The notes under the pieces: model-generated
Database searches by the model: none
What the model was told of the DNA's origin: nothing
The model's input: only the letters and a program-made list of their open reading frames with translations
Shown here: positions 26,572-35,346 of the stretch, in pieces
Layout of the letters: the number at the start of each line of letters is the position of its first letter
Numbering within the stretch: the first letter of the stretch is position 1
Translations under genes and position numbers: made by a program
From: RHLJ01 sp965242845
GTDB lineage: Bacteria; Bacteroidota; Rhodothermia; Balneolales; Balneolaceae
Reading direction: 5' to 3'
NCBI GenBank assembly: GCA_965242845.1
Contig: CBDETC010000003.1
Span: forward strand, 248,001-312,000
Length of the DNA: 64,000 nt

Positions 26572-27021
26572 TTAAAGCTTTTCCTGTTTCCCGTCGTATC
26601 GTTCTCTGGCCTCTCCATCCTGATTCCAATCAAGTATTCCTACAAATCTCCCTACGTTTTCTTCAAGACTGAACTCGTAGGGAGTGATTATTCCTTCCGA
26701 TTCAAGGAATAAGCTATCGTTTTTGAAGTGCCATGTTCCGGAAGAAGTAAATACAAGCGCTCCATCCAGGTCGTAATATTCTGAGGTATAGGTAGAATCA
26801 GCGGTGTATGTAGTTTTTATTGGTTTGATATTCAACATATCCTCCCAATTTCCTTCAGCAACTACATAAACCGAGTCAATGTCCAGATAAGTAACTGTCA
26901 AACTCAAACTACTCCAGGTTCCAAGAATATCCTGCTCAGAGTATTGGTACTCAGGGCTCGCCTTAGAAGTACATGCGGAAAAGAGGAGTGCAATTATTGA
27001 AAATTTGATAAGGTCTTTCAT
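26572..27021 (-). CDS. Small lipocalin-like lipoprotein, unknown function
   Basis: About 149 residues from ATG 27021: MKDLIKFSIIALLFSACTSK is a clear lipoprotein signal with the lipobox Cys. The rest reads as a beta-barrel of lipocalin-like proteins: DILGTWSSLSLTV, YTADSTYTSEYYD, GTWHFKNDSLFLES. Such proteins in FCB bacteria have no settled role. It ends 39 bases before the metal-receptor gene on the same strand. Confidence 0.65.
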   Translation of the reverse strand: MKDLIKFSIIALLFSACTSKASPEYQYSEQDILGTWSSLSLTVTYLDIDSVYVVAEGNWEDMLNIKPIKTTYTADSTYTSEYYDLDGALVFTSSGTWHFKNDSLFLESEGIITPYEFSLEENVGRFVGILDWNQDGEARERYDGKQEKL

Positions 27022-27055
27022 GATGAATGTCATAAATAATCTAAAGAGGATGATA

Positions 27056-27454
27056 CTATCTCCAGGCACCGATTATTAATCCTGCCAGTGTAAAATAAGT
27101 AAGCATGAATCCCCCGTTAATGAACATATATTTCCAGCTTTTTTGCTCGAAAAGAGAAACTACCCAAAAGATTGCTGCCGCCCAAAATCCGGTTAAAAAC
27201 CCTGCTGTGGCTCCCCATGCTAAATCAGTAGCAGGATCAGCTAAAAAGAAGGCAAGATTATAGCACATGAGCAACGCCAGAACGAAAGTTATGCTGTATA
27301 TCTTTGCAGAATTTTGATTTCCTAAATCTTCTTCTGAAAAATGGTTCTCGTTTAACCATGCTTTATAGAATAACAGGGGGGAGTACCAGAGAGCTCCTAC
27401 AATAAGAATTAGTAGTGAAGCTGCGATTACAGCGATATGATTGATTCCATCCAT
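27056..27454 (-). CDS. DUF1761-family membrane protein
   Basis: 132 residues with four hydrophobic segments. The N-terminal HIAVIAASLLILIVGALWYSPLLFYKAWL, here split by recognition as a short helix followed by GALWYSP, is the DUF1761 signature, with FLTGFWAAAIFWVVSLFEQ further on. Function unknown in the family. The gene's 3' end overlaps only the upstream extension of the lipoprotein gene, not its chosen start. Confidence 0.8.
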   Translation of the reverse strand: MDGINHIAVIAASLLILIVGALWYSPLLFYKAWLNENHFSEEDLGNQNSAKIYSITFVLALLMCYNLAFFLADPATDLAWGATAGFLTGFWAAAIFWVVSLFEQKSWKYMFINGGFMLTYFTLAGLIIGAWR

Positions 27455-27532
27455 AACTTTTGATTTTTAAATTAAAGATGGTCACTGGAAAAATTTTCTT
27501 ATTGTAAAAAATTGACCTAAGGAAAAGATCAT

Positions 27533-28354
27533 CTAAGTCTCGAAGCCACTTACGGGGACGTAGTTAGCATACTCTCCTTTTTCATACAGATATTCTTTTG
27601 GGTTCAAACCAGAAAACTCCTTGAACTCCTTTATGAAATGAGCCTGATCATAATATCCACAGCTTAATGAAAGTTGGGGCCAGCTAATATTCTCCCCATT
27701 ATTTATAGATTCCAGCACTTTATTAAACCGAACAATTCGCTGATACTGTTTCGGTGATAGCCCTACATGCTTTTTAAAAAGCTGGATAAAATGACGATGT
27801 GAATACCCAATTTTATTTTTGATCTCGCTTATACTTAATTCTGAAGGATATTGAATCGTAAGAGCTACTGCATATTGTATTACCGATTCAGGAGTGGATT
27901 GATCCTTGAGTCGTTGAAGAAGCCAATTCTCTACTAACTGAATTTTCTTATCGATATGATGCTCTTCCATTAATTGCTCCCTCAATTCGTATATGCTATT
28001 TCCTAAAACGATATCCGCATCAACGACCTGGTTTTGTAGCTCATTTATTGGAAGATGCAAAATGGGAAAAGCTCCGGAAGGATGAAATTGAACCACAAGC
28101 ATTCCATTATTTGCTGAGCTTATCGAAATAAACTCAGTCTGCATACCTGAGACCCATGCACCCTTATATGTGCTTTTCCTGGTCAGGTTTTTATTATCAA
28201 AGATGTATTGGGGTACATCCCCTAATTCTATAATGAGATTTGCAGTTCCATCAGGAATAAGCCGGTCTATCTCATGGCCAGGATTGTAATTGGAGTACAC
28301 AATGCACTGTATGTACATTCCGAGAACGCCTTTCGGTATATGAAATCGAACCAT
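27533..28354 (-). CDS. AraC-family transcriptional regulator
   Basis: 273 residues. The N-terminal ~150 form a beta-rich ligand domain of the DUF6597-like type (IPDGTANLIIELGD, VVQFHPSGAFPIL). The C-terminal ~100 hold two helix-turn-helix motifs (LSISEIKNKIGYSHRHFIQLFKKHVGLSPKQY and, after it, CGYYDQAHFIKEFKEFSGLNPKEYL). It is divergent from the LLM oxidoreductase across about 150 bases, a common regulator-target arrangement, so control of that gene is a reasonable guess. Confidence 0.88.
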   Translation of the reverse strand: MVRFHIPKGVLGMYIQCIVYSNYNPGHEIDRLIPDGTANLIIELGDVPQYIFDNKNLTRKSTYKGAWVSGMQTEFISISSANNGMLVVQFHPSGAFPILHLPINELQNQVVDADIVLGNSIYELREQLMEEHHIDKKIQLVENWLLQRLKDQSTPESVIQYAVALTIQYPSELSISEIKNKIGYSHRHFIQLFKKHVGLSPKQYQRIVRFNKVLESINNGENISWPQLSLSCGYYDQAHFIKEFKEFSGLNPKEYLYEKGEYANYVPVSGFET

Positions 28355-28502
28355 AGACGAAAGTACAGGTTCTGGTTTTTTTATCCGCGTTGAATTAGTG
28401 CCATTTTGAAAAAGATTGTTAGCGCGTATTCAGAGTCTGGAACCGGTTAGGCAATTCTTTTGTAAAGCTTAATTGAATATTTTTCACGAAATAAAATCGT
28501 CG

Positions 28503-29537
28503 ATGGAATTAGGAATCTATACTTTTGTTGAGAATACTCCCGATCCGGGAACCGGTAATACATTACATCCTGCTGAGCGCCTGGCGAATCTTATGGAAGA
28601 GATAAAGGTGGCAGACGAGGCAGGCTTAGATGTTTATGCTATTGGAGAGCACCACCGGGAAGAATTTGTTGCTTCCTCGCCAACTACTTTGTTAGCCGCT
28701 GCTGCAACTAACACTAAAAATATCAAACTGAGTAGCTCGGTTACCGTGCTCGGCTCAGAAGATCCTGTTCGGGTATTTCAGCAATTTTCGACCATCGATT
28801 TACTTTCTAAAGGAAGAGTTGAGATCATTGTTGGAAGGGGATCATTTATCGAATCCTTTCCACTATTCGGTTACGACTTGAATGACTATGAAGAGTTATT
28901 TGAGGAAAAACTTCAGCTTCTGCTTGAATTAAGAGAAAAGGAGAAAATAACCTGGAACGGCAAGTTTAGAGCATCTATTGAAGATCGGGGAATTTATCCC
29001 CAGCCTTTTCAGGAAGAGATTCCAATTTGGCGAGCAGTAGGTGGTACTCCGAAGTCAGCATATGTTACCGGTGCACTTGGCTTGCCTATGGCTCTGGCCA
29101 TTATTGGGGGCTACCCGGCTCAGTTCAAGCAAATAGCCGATTTACATCAACGAGGAGCTTCTGAAAATAATCAAGCCAGGCAAAGGCTTAGTATCAATTC
29201 ACATGGTTTTATTGCTGATTCCTCACAAGGAGCTGGAGACATTTCATTCCCTTCTTTCAAACAGGTAATGGATAAGATTGGAAGAGAACGGGGGTGGTCA
29301 CCAATGAGCAGAGGGCAGTTTGATGCTTCTACCACTCTAGAGGGTGCAAACTTTGTTGGAAGTCCTCAGCAGGTAATCGACAAGATTATGTATCAGCATG
29401 AGATATTTGGGCATGATCGTTTTTTAATGCAAATGACGGTAGGTTCGATAGAACACTCAAAAGTGCTGAAGTCGATTGAACTCTTTGCTACAGAAGTAGC
29501 TCCTGTGATTAAGAAAGAGCTGGCGCTATCAAAGTAG
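28503..29537 (+). CDS. LLM-class flavin-dependent oxidoreductase
   Basis: About 344 residues from ATG 28503 (MELGIYTFVEN); a TTG at 28473 would add ten residues with no homologous look. Luciferase-like TIM-barrel motifs: YAIGEHHREEFVASSP, IKLSSSVTVLGSEDPVRVFQQF, DLLSKGRVEIIVGRGS and AVGGTPKSA. These enzymes use FMN/F420-type cofactors for oxygenation or reduction. The substrate is unknown. It is convergent with the M28/CBM48 gene, with 13 bases between stops. Confidence 0.88.
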   Translation: MELGIYTFVENTPDPGTGNTLHPAERLANLMEEIKVADEAGLDVYAIGEHHREEFVASSPTTLLAAAATNTKNIKLSSSVTVLGSEDPVRVFQQFSTIDLLSKGRVEIIVGRGSFIESFPLFGYDLNDYEELFEEKLQLLLELREKEKITWNGKFRASIEDRGIYPQPFQEEIPIWRAVGGTPKSAYVTGALGLPMALAIIGGYPAQFKQIADLHQRGASENNQARQRLSINSHGFIADSSQGAGDISFPSFKQVMDKIGRERGWSPMSRGQFDASTTLEGANFVGSPQQVIDKIMYQHEIFGHDRFLMQMTVGSIEHSKVLKSIELFATEVAPVIKKELALSK

Positions 29538-29550
29538 TACTAATCACAGT

Positions 29551-31374
29551 TTATTCTACATAAAATACGGTTAAGCCTCCGTGCCCCTGACCATCTTTAG
29601 CAAGTTCATGTTCGGGTGTTTCCGGATCGTTAGTCCAATATCCATCAACGATAAATTTATAGAAGTACTTCCCTTTGGGAAGATCAATGCTCATTTCCCA
29701 GCCATCATCAGTTTTAAACATAGGAAGGTTGAACATATCCCAATTGTTGAAATTACCAACTACTGAAACTGCTTTTGCATCATGATACCCTTTCAACCTG
29801 AAGGCAGTATTTCCCTCGGTACTGGGCGTAATAAAATTGTAGGGTTTTCTGGGTAATAAATATTGTTCGCTGGCAATCTGAAGTACTAAATAGGCTAGTA
29901 AGTCAGCATTATATTCCTGGTCTTGAGGAGGTACATATTCATACAAATCCGCATTTGTATGATGTATGGCCGAGATATAGTCCAGTGGATCTTGTATGAA
30001 TTGAAACGCCGGAATATTTTGATAATCAAAGAGCCAGTGATCAGTCTGATTAGCGTTTTGGATAGTCAACGTCTTGCTTTCCGGAAAAGGCTGTAAATAT
30101 TCAGCGAAGTAGGGTTTGATTTTTTGATTACCCATCAGGTAAATACCGCGAATTTTCCCTGCTCCGTTATCGAGATTTAAATAGGCAGAGATTTTTGGCT
30201 TTTCTTGCCTTGGTTCTCCCGTTTCCATATCTCCAACCCGGGTATCTACATAAAAAGCAGAACCAGCAAATACGTGCTCTTCTCCTCCCCAAAGAATCAT
30301 ACGGATGGTTCGTTTAGGCTTTATATCGATTTCACTTAAAATGCGCATCACTTCAATCATTACGGCATTATTTGATGCATTATCAACAGCCCCAGTTCCT
30401 GCATGCCAGCTGTCCAGATGAGATCCAATGATTACTAATTCTTCTTTTAGTTCCGGATCAGTACCAGGTATCTCAGCAATAAGGTTTTTATGATACTCCG
30501 GATTCTCAAAATACTGTGAACTTAGCTCAACATTAAGCTTAGGGGTTAACCCAAGATTCTGTAAGCGCAGTAGCCTTCCGAAATGTTCATTTGAGATCGT
30601 AAATGTTGCGAGGGGTTTATGATCTTGTATCAATCTGAATGAAGGCATAGCCCTGTTCCCATCTACTTTCAGCAAACCGTATGGGTAGTTACTTGGTTCG
30701 ATCGCTGCAAGTACTCCTTCTTCTTCCAGAAATTGATAAAAATTGGCTAAGCGAGCTTTATAGTTTTCGCGATAATCAAAAAGCTCTGGTACAGAAACTC
30801 TACTGTGATATCCAATTATGACATCATTCGGATCCTGGTTAGCTGCAGCACGTGTGAGTGTTTCGTCCGATAAACGTTCAGACATGGGCCGCGTTATACT
30901 GCCCACTTGAGAATACAAGCTCTGAAACATTATAATCTTATTCTTCAACTTTCCTTCCAGGGAATAAGCTTCTTGCAATGAATTAATAAATATCAATTCA
31001 CCCTGTTGCTCTCCTTTTGTTGATTTTGCAAATGCAAGCGGATATGCTGAGATAGGGGCATATCCCGGTTCTGTCATTTCTACTTTGAAGGAAGAAAAAC
31101 TCCAGCCCCGATACCCTTCGTCAAAGCTCTGCAATCTGGTTGGAATCCCATATCCCCTCAACTTCTCCTGGGCATAGAGTACCGAATTATAATAGTTGGG
31201 CGTGCCCATTAAACGTGGGCCATATACATCTGAAAGATAACTGACTACCTCCATGATGTTTTTTTTAGAGGACGTTACTTTTATTGAATCTAATAGAGAA
31301 TTCTGGGCGTTAGTCGGAACAGAAATTGATAGGAATAAAAAAGTGAGCGAGGCGATTAAAGTGTTCCTTGTCAT
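29551..31374 (-). CDS. Secreted M28 metallopeptidase fused to a glycogen-binding-like (CBM48/AMPK) domain
   Basis: 607 residues. Signal peptide (FLFLSISVPTNAQ), a PA-like insert, then an M28 domain with complete zinc motifs: IIGSHLDSWHAGTGAVDNASN, WGGEEHVFAGS, LNLDNGAGK, and a late IHHTNADLYEY. The last ~85 residues form an early-set domain like CBM48/AMPK-beta: AVSVVGNFNNWDMFNLPM, GWEMSIDLPKGKYFYKFIVDG, WTNDPE. It abuts the class V aminotransferase gene with no gap, so it is probably the last gene of the sulfur operon. The role of a carbohydrate-binding-like module on a peptidase is not clear. Confidence 0.9.
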   Translation of the reverse strand: MTRNTLIASLTFLFLSISVPTNAQNSLLDSIKVTSSKKNIMEVVSYLSDVYGPRLMGTPNYYNSVLYAQEKLRGYGIPTRLQSFDEGYRGWSFSSFKVEMTEPGYAPISAYPLAFAKSTKGEQQGELIFINSLQEAYSLEGKLKNKIIMFQSLYSQVGSITRPMSERLSDETLTRAAANQDPNDVIIGYHSRVSVPELFDYRENYKARLANFYQFLEEEGVLAAIEPSNYPYGLLKVDGNRAMPSFRLIQDHKPLATFTISNEHFGRLLRLQNLGLTPKLNVELSSQYFENPEYHKNLIAEIPGTDPELKEELVIIGSHLDSWHAGTGAVDNASNNAVMIEVMRILSEIDIKPKRTIRMILWGGEEHVFAGSAFYVDTRVGDMETGEPRQEKPKISAYLNLDNGAGKIRGIYLMGNQKIKPYFAEYLQPFPESKTLTIQNANQTDHWLFDYQNIPAFQFIQDPLDYISAIHHTNADLYEYVPPQDQEYNADLLAYLVLQIASEQYLLPRKPYNFITPSTEGNTAFRLKGYHDAKAVSVVGNFNNWDMFNLPMFKTDDGWEMSIDLPKGKYFYKFIVDGYWTNDPETPEHELAKDGQGHGGLTVFYVE

Positions 31375-32727
31375 CTAAAATGTGGTTAGGTATTCGGGGT
31401 TCATCCTTTTTTCTATCCAGTTTTGGGATATTTTTTTAGATCGGTTTGGCTCTCTTAATTCCCGTAGGGCCTTCACTAAAATGTCGATATCGTCCTTGGT
31501 ATTATAACATCCAAAGCTAATTCTGACTAGCCCCGGCATTGCAGATTTATCACCGTTTAGAAGGTGGTTTCTCCAGCTAGCTATTTGCTTGTTAGATAAC
31601 CCTAGAAGTTTTACTACATATGGATGGGCACAGAAGCACCCATTACGAACACCGATTCCAAATTCAGTGCTTAAATAAGTAGCTACTTCCTCATGGCTAA
31701 AGCCTTCCATGTTGAATGAAATAACACCGACACGATCTACCTTCAGATCTCCGTAAAGTATGAGGCCTGGAATCTTTTGCAGTTGTTCAAGTGCATACTC
31801 ACAAAGTTGATGCTCATGATCTGAAATTTGTTTCATGCCAATAGCTAGCAGTTCTTTCAGCGCTTTAGCCATCGAAACAGCTCCAATCACATTTGGGCTA
31901 CCCGCTTCTTCTCGATCTGGTAAGCCTGCCCAGACTACATCATCAAGGGTAACGGATGCTACTGTTCCTCCACCTGAGTACTTCGGAGGGGTATTCAGAA
32001 AAAATTCTTTGGGTCCGATTAACACCCCGGAGCCAAACGGAGCATACATTTTATGCCCCGAGAAGGCGATAAAGTCGATATGACGCGGGTCATCATCAGG
32101 CAGCATCTCAATCTTTCTATGTGGAGCTAATTGAGCTGCATCAACAAACAATTTAGCACCTACCTTATGAGCCATTTCTGCTATTTCATGGATGGGTTGC
32201 ACGATCCCGGTTACATTAGACGCTCCCGAAACACATACCAAAACTATCCTTGAGTGATAAAGCCGAAGCTTCAACTTAAGGTCATCCAAATCGAGGCTTC
32301 CTGAATGGTTTGTCTTTATGTGTATGGTCCGGGCTTTATTTCTCCATGGTAAGTCATTGGAGTGATGTTCCATTTCCGTAGTCAGGACGATGTCATTCTT
32401 TTCGAAGGAATATTGCTGAGCCAGTTTATTAATAGCTTCTGTAGTGTTCTTCGTGAAGATTACCGTATTGGTTGAAAGGTTTGCTCCTACAAACTCGCCT
32501 ACAATTTCATGGGCCCGATCGTATAAGTCGGTACTTATTTTTGATTTGACTCCTGCACCTCTGTGAACGCTGGAATAGTGAGGCATAAATGCCTGGATGA
32601 ATTGAAATACAGTTTCCAAAGCAGGGGTACTGGCTGCATTATCTAAATTAATGTAGCGCTGATGCAATCCGTTTTTTGTAGGGAAGAGCTCATCTTCACC
32701 AACTATTTTGGCAAGTGATTTCAGCAT
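31375..32727 (-). CDS. SufS/CsdA-like class V aminotransferase (cysteine desulfurase type)
   Basis: 450 residues. YINLDNAASTPAL at the N-terminus, TTEAINKLA, TTEMEHHSNDLPW, LFVDAAQLAPHRK (PLP Asp), and the Schiff-base Lys in IAFSGHKMYAPFGSG. The sulfur-accepting Cys region reads GVRNGCFCAHPY, two Cys, rather than the SufS RxGHHCA. It probably delivers or accepts sulfane sulfur rather than serving the general Suf pathway, because it sits with rhodaneses and a YeeE-type importer (7-base overlap with the upstream rhodanese-like gene). The substrate remains inferred. Confidence 0.87.
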   Translation of the reverse strand: MLKSLAKIVGEDELFPTKNGLHQRYINLDNAASTPALETVFQFIQAFMPHYSSVHRGAGVKSKISTDLYDRAHEIVGEFVGANLSTNTVIFTKNTTEAINKLAQQYSFEKNDIVLTTEMEHHSNDLPWRNKARTIHIKTNHSGSLDLDDLKLKLRLYHSRIVLVCVSGASNVTGIVQPIHEIAEMAHKVGAKLFVDAAQLAPHRKIEMLPDDDPRHIDFIAFSGHKMYAPFGSGVLIGPKEFFLNTPPKYSGGGTVASVTLDDVVWAGLPDREEAGSPNVIGAVSMAKALKELLAIGMKQISDHEHQLCEYALEQLQKIPGLILYGDLKVDRVGVISFNMEGFSHEEVATYLSTEFGIGVRNGCFCAHPYVVKLLGLSNKQIASWRNHLLNGDKSAMPGLVRISFGCYNTKDDIDILVKALRELREPNRSKKISQNWIEKRMNPEYLTTF

Positions 32728-33302
32728 CCCATTCTTACTAGTTCAGTATCAATAGTTTGTATAGGTGCTTTTTTCGGATTGCGATAATAATCCAATACAC
32801 GCTTATCCTCGACAAACTTCGGCTGTCCTCCATAATATGCTGATAGTTCCTTGACGGAATCTGCCAGCCCCTTATACTCAGGATCAATTTCTAAGGGAAT
32901 TTCGGGATATAAAATATAATGGTACCAATCATGAGCCCCTCCTTCCAATATGTACAGGTTGTTAACTCCTTTCTTCTTCATGATGAAAGCAGCTTCAAGC
33001 GATGAGCGCCGGTCAGAAGAATAAAGTATAGTCTTCAGACTATTTTCCGAGGCAGTAGTTAGGAGCTCATTCAGTGTTAAATTTTTAGCGGTAGGAATAT
33101 GGAATAGATCGAAGTCATCCGGGGATCGGAGATCAACAAGCATCAACTCCTGATACGATCTGATCTGCTCAGCAAGCTCCAAAACAGTAATGGATGGAAT
33201 CTTTTTATGATTCGTATGGGGTTCCACCAGTGAGTTCACCATAGCTCCGAAAGAAAGTGCCAAAGCGACAAAAGCCAATTTTAGGTTTATGGATTTGCTC
33301 AT
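32721..33302 (-). CDS. Rhodanese-like domain protein with non-canonical active loop
   Basis: 193 residues. An N-terminal hydrophobic segment (LAFVALALSFGAMVNSL) suggests export or membrane anchoring. The rhodanese domain shows ITVLELAEQIRSYQELMLVDLRSPDDF split around the conserved DLR, and ILEGGAHDWY. Where rhodaneses have Cys in VxYCxxGxR the sequence is TILYSSDRRSS, so the catalytic Cys is Ser95 and the loop Gly and Arg are displaced. The only Cys is the last residue (MGC). It may bind rather than transfer sulfur, or use the C-terminal Cys. Confidence 0.82.
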   Translation of the reverse strand: MSKSINLKLAFVALALSFGAMVNSLVEPHTNHKKIPSITVLELAEQIRSYQELMLVDLRSPDDFDLFHIPTAKNLTLNELLTTASENSLKTILYSSDRRSSLEAAFIMKKKGVNNLYILEGGAHDWYHYILYPEIPLEIDPEYKGLADSVKELSAYYGGQPKFVEDKRVLDYYRNPKKAPIQTIDTELVRMGC

Positions 33303-33304
33303 AC

Positions 33305-33895
33305 TTATTTCTCTGGGGTAAATCTTCTTTCTATTCTCTCTGAAGCCCAGAAACCTGCCAGTGCTACAAGAACCAGTATGAATACCATCACACCGGATGG
33401 AATGTTGAAATGATCAACAAAGGTAAGTTCGCCCATTGGAGTTGAGTGGTAAAAACTCTCCAGGAATGGATATAACTCTCCAAATAGAAGGATACCTCCA
33501 AGTAGGCCAAGAATATTCATCCATCCATCTAAACTGCCGGTTGCGCCAGCTACGCATGATGTACCAGGGCAATAACCACCTACAATAAATCCGACTCCAA
33601 ATACCAATCCGCCTATGATTTGAGGAGCGATATAGGTTGGAGTTAAATAAACGAGCTCAAGGTCAAGTAGTCCAAAGGTGTTGAGCCAGAAAAGCCCAAT
33701 CATAGCAGTAATTATGGCGGTGAACATCATTTTAAACACAGTCATATCTCGGCCATAAAATTGTGCGGCTAATTTTTTCGCACTACCCAACCCAGCTCGT
33801 TCAAGGAAAAACCCAAACGCAATTCCAATTAGCAGAGCGAAGATTAAGCTGGTTTCTTCACCAATCCATCCGTTTATATAAAAAGGACCATTCAT
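33305..33895 (-). CDS. YeeE/YedE-family sulfur transporter half, second subunit
   Basis: 196 residues from ATG 33895, preceded by AAGGAGGGCG, a strong ribosome site; the start overlaps the stop of the first half gene (ATGA). About five membrane helices. The YeeE motifs include FGFFLERAGLGSAKKLA and GGYCPGTSCVAGATG with conserved Cys in the pore region. YeeE/TsuA proteins take up thiosulfate; two-gene split forms (PmpA/PmpB-like) are known in FCB and Proteobacteria. Import of thiosulfate or another sulfane-sulfur anion is inferred. Confidence 0.88.
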   Translation of the reverse strand: MNGPFYINGWIGEETSLIFALLIGIAFGFFLERAGLGSAKKLAAQFYGRDMTVFKMMFTAIITAMIGLFWLNTFGLLDLELVYLTPTYIAPQIIGGLVFGVGFIVGGYCPGTSCVAGATGSLDGWMNILGLLGGILLFGELYPFLESFYHSTPMGELTFVDHFNIPSGVMVFILVLVALAGFWASERIERRFTPEK

Positions 33896-34422
33896 TGCCA
33901 CGCCCTCCTTACAAACCATGCCATCGCATAGGCGCCAGCAAATAATGAGATCATAAATAGCCAGCTCCCCACATTCATTAGAGCACCTCCGGTTAAAGCC
34001 TGGCCGCTGGTACATCCCCTGGCGAGTTTGGTGCCAAAAGCCATAATCATTCCGCCTATGAATGCATATTGGAATCTTCTGTTTAAAGAAATGCCTGCTC
34101 CTTTTTCTACTCTTGTTTTTACTCTACCGGCAAGTAAGCCTGAGAGAAGTCCACCGAGAAGTACGCCAATTACTTCAAAAACCAGCCAATCTTTTAAAGG
34201 ACTAACAGTTCCATCACCGAGGTATCCTTCATAAAATCTGCTAGCCTCAGTACGGTCAGGAGCTATTGCATGAGAAGCAGTTGCTACAACAGATGTCATT
34301 GCTCCTGAAGCTCCAATACCTCTACCCATTACCACAAAAGTTAGAAGGAGCACAATGCCTAATCCAATACCTGACAAGTATGGATTCCAATAAGGCTGAG
34401 GTTCTTTATGGGAAGGAAACAT
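33892..34422 (-). CDS. YeeE/YedE-family sulfur transporter half, first subunit
   Basis: 176 residues with four to five membrane helices. The motif GTKLARGCTSGQALTGGALMNVGSW carries the family Cys thought to bind thiosulfate. A short polar loop region contains DRTEASRFYEGYLGDG. Together with the overlapping second subunit it reconstructs a full YeeE/YedE transporter. It starts 15 bases downstream of the periplasmic rhodanese gene. Confidence 0.88.
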   Translation of the reverse strand: MFPSHKEPQPYWNPYLSGIGLGIVLLLTFVVMGRGIGASGAMTSVVATASHAIAPDRTEASRFYEGYLGDGTVSPLKDWLVFEVIGVLLGGLLSGLLAGRVKTRVEKGAGISLNRRFQYAFIGGMIMAFGTKLARGCTSGQALTGGALMNVGSWLFMISLFAGAYAMAWFVRRAWQ

Positions 34423-34437
34423 GATTAAGAGATTGGA

Positions 34438-35331
34438 CTATTTTCTGTTTTTCTCAGTTGGGTTACTTTCACCATGAGACCATGCATGAAATGATCCGTC
34501 AAACAATACCGGCTTATAGCCAAGCATTTTGGCTGCTGTGTATACGAGCGTTGCTTGTTGGCCTATATGACAATAGACAATTACCGGTTTGTCACGGTCC
34601 AATTCCTGCCCATCGAAAATTTCCTGAAGCTGTTCTTTGGTTTTAATTACATAAGAACCATTGGGGCCTTCGTTAAGAAGGGAGGAATACGGAATGGTTT
34701 TAGCGCCGGGAATATGACCGGAAGCTCCCATCGATTCTCTCACACCTTCATAAAAAGCAGAAGCACGAGCATCAACGATTTGAATAGCAGTATTCCCAAG
34801 ATTCTCTTTTACGTAATCGATTGAAACTACAAGTTCTGAGTTTACTCTGGGAGTTAAACTGCCATCTACTTCACTTGGTGAACCAGAAGAGATTTCTCCA
34901 CCCTCATGCTCCCAAAGAGTCAGGCCGCCATCGAGGATGAAAACATCTCCTGTGTATCCCAAATAGTCAAAGGTATAGTATAAGCGGGTAGTTGGGGTAA
35001 CCCAGGTAGTACCTACATACAGAATAATGGTGTCTCCATTGGTAACCCCTTTGGATTCCATGAAGGAAGTAAGTTCTTCTGCTGTTGGTAAATCGTACAC
35101 GGAAGATTCATCTTCTGAACTGAATACGTAATCGTTCCTTTGTACAAGCTGAGCTCCTGGGATATGCTTTTCATAGTACTCTTTTTCAGGACCGACATGT
35201 AAGATAACTAGGTCTTCTCGATCAAGATTTTCCTTGAGCCAATCAACCGATACAAAAGGAGTTAAATACTGTGCCTGTGCTTGTATAGCAAAAAGTATCA
35301 TGAATAAGGTAAAAGGTAGTTTTTTTGTCAT
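34438..35331 (-). CDS. Periplasmic tandem-rhodanese sulfurtransferase (TST/MST family)
   Basis: 297 residues: signal peptide (LPFTLFMILFAIQAQAQ), an N-terminal inactive rhodanese domain (VSVDWLKENL, ILHVGPEKEYYEKHIPGAQ) and a C-terminal active one with the catalytic Cys in VIVYCHIGQQATL. The family is thiosulfate:cyanide or 3-mercaptopyruvate sulfurtransferase. Export puts it beside the YeeE transporter, where it could load or form sulfane sulfur before import. It is followed 15 bases later by the first YeeE half. Confidence 0.9.
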   Translation of the reverse strand: MTKKLPFTLFMILFAIQAQAQYLTPFVSVDWLKENLDREDLVILHVGPEKEYYEKHIPGAQLVQRNDYVFSSEDESSVYDLPTAEELTSFMESKGVTNGDTIILYVGTTWVTPTTRLYYTFDYLGYTGDVFILDGGLTLWEHEGGEISSGSPSEVDGSLTPRVNSELVVSIDYVKENLGNTAIQIVDARASAFYEGVRESMGASGHIPGAKTIPYSSLLNEGPNGSYVIKTKEQLQEIFDGQELDRDKPVIVYCHIGQQATLVYTAAKMLGYKPVLFDGSFHAWSHGESNPTEKNRK

Positions 35332-35346
35332 TACTAGAGTTTTTGA

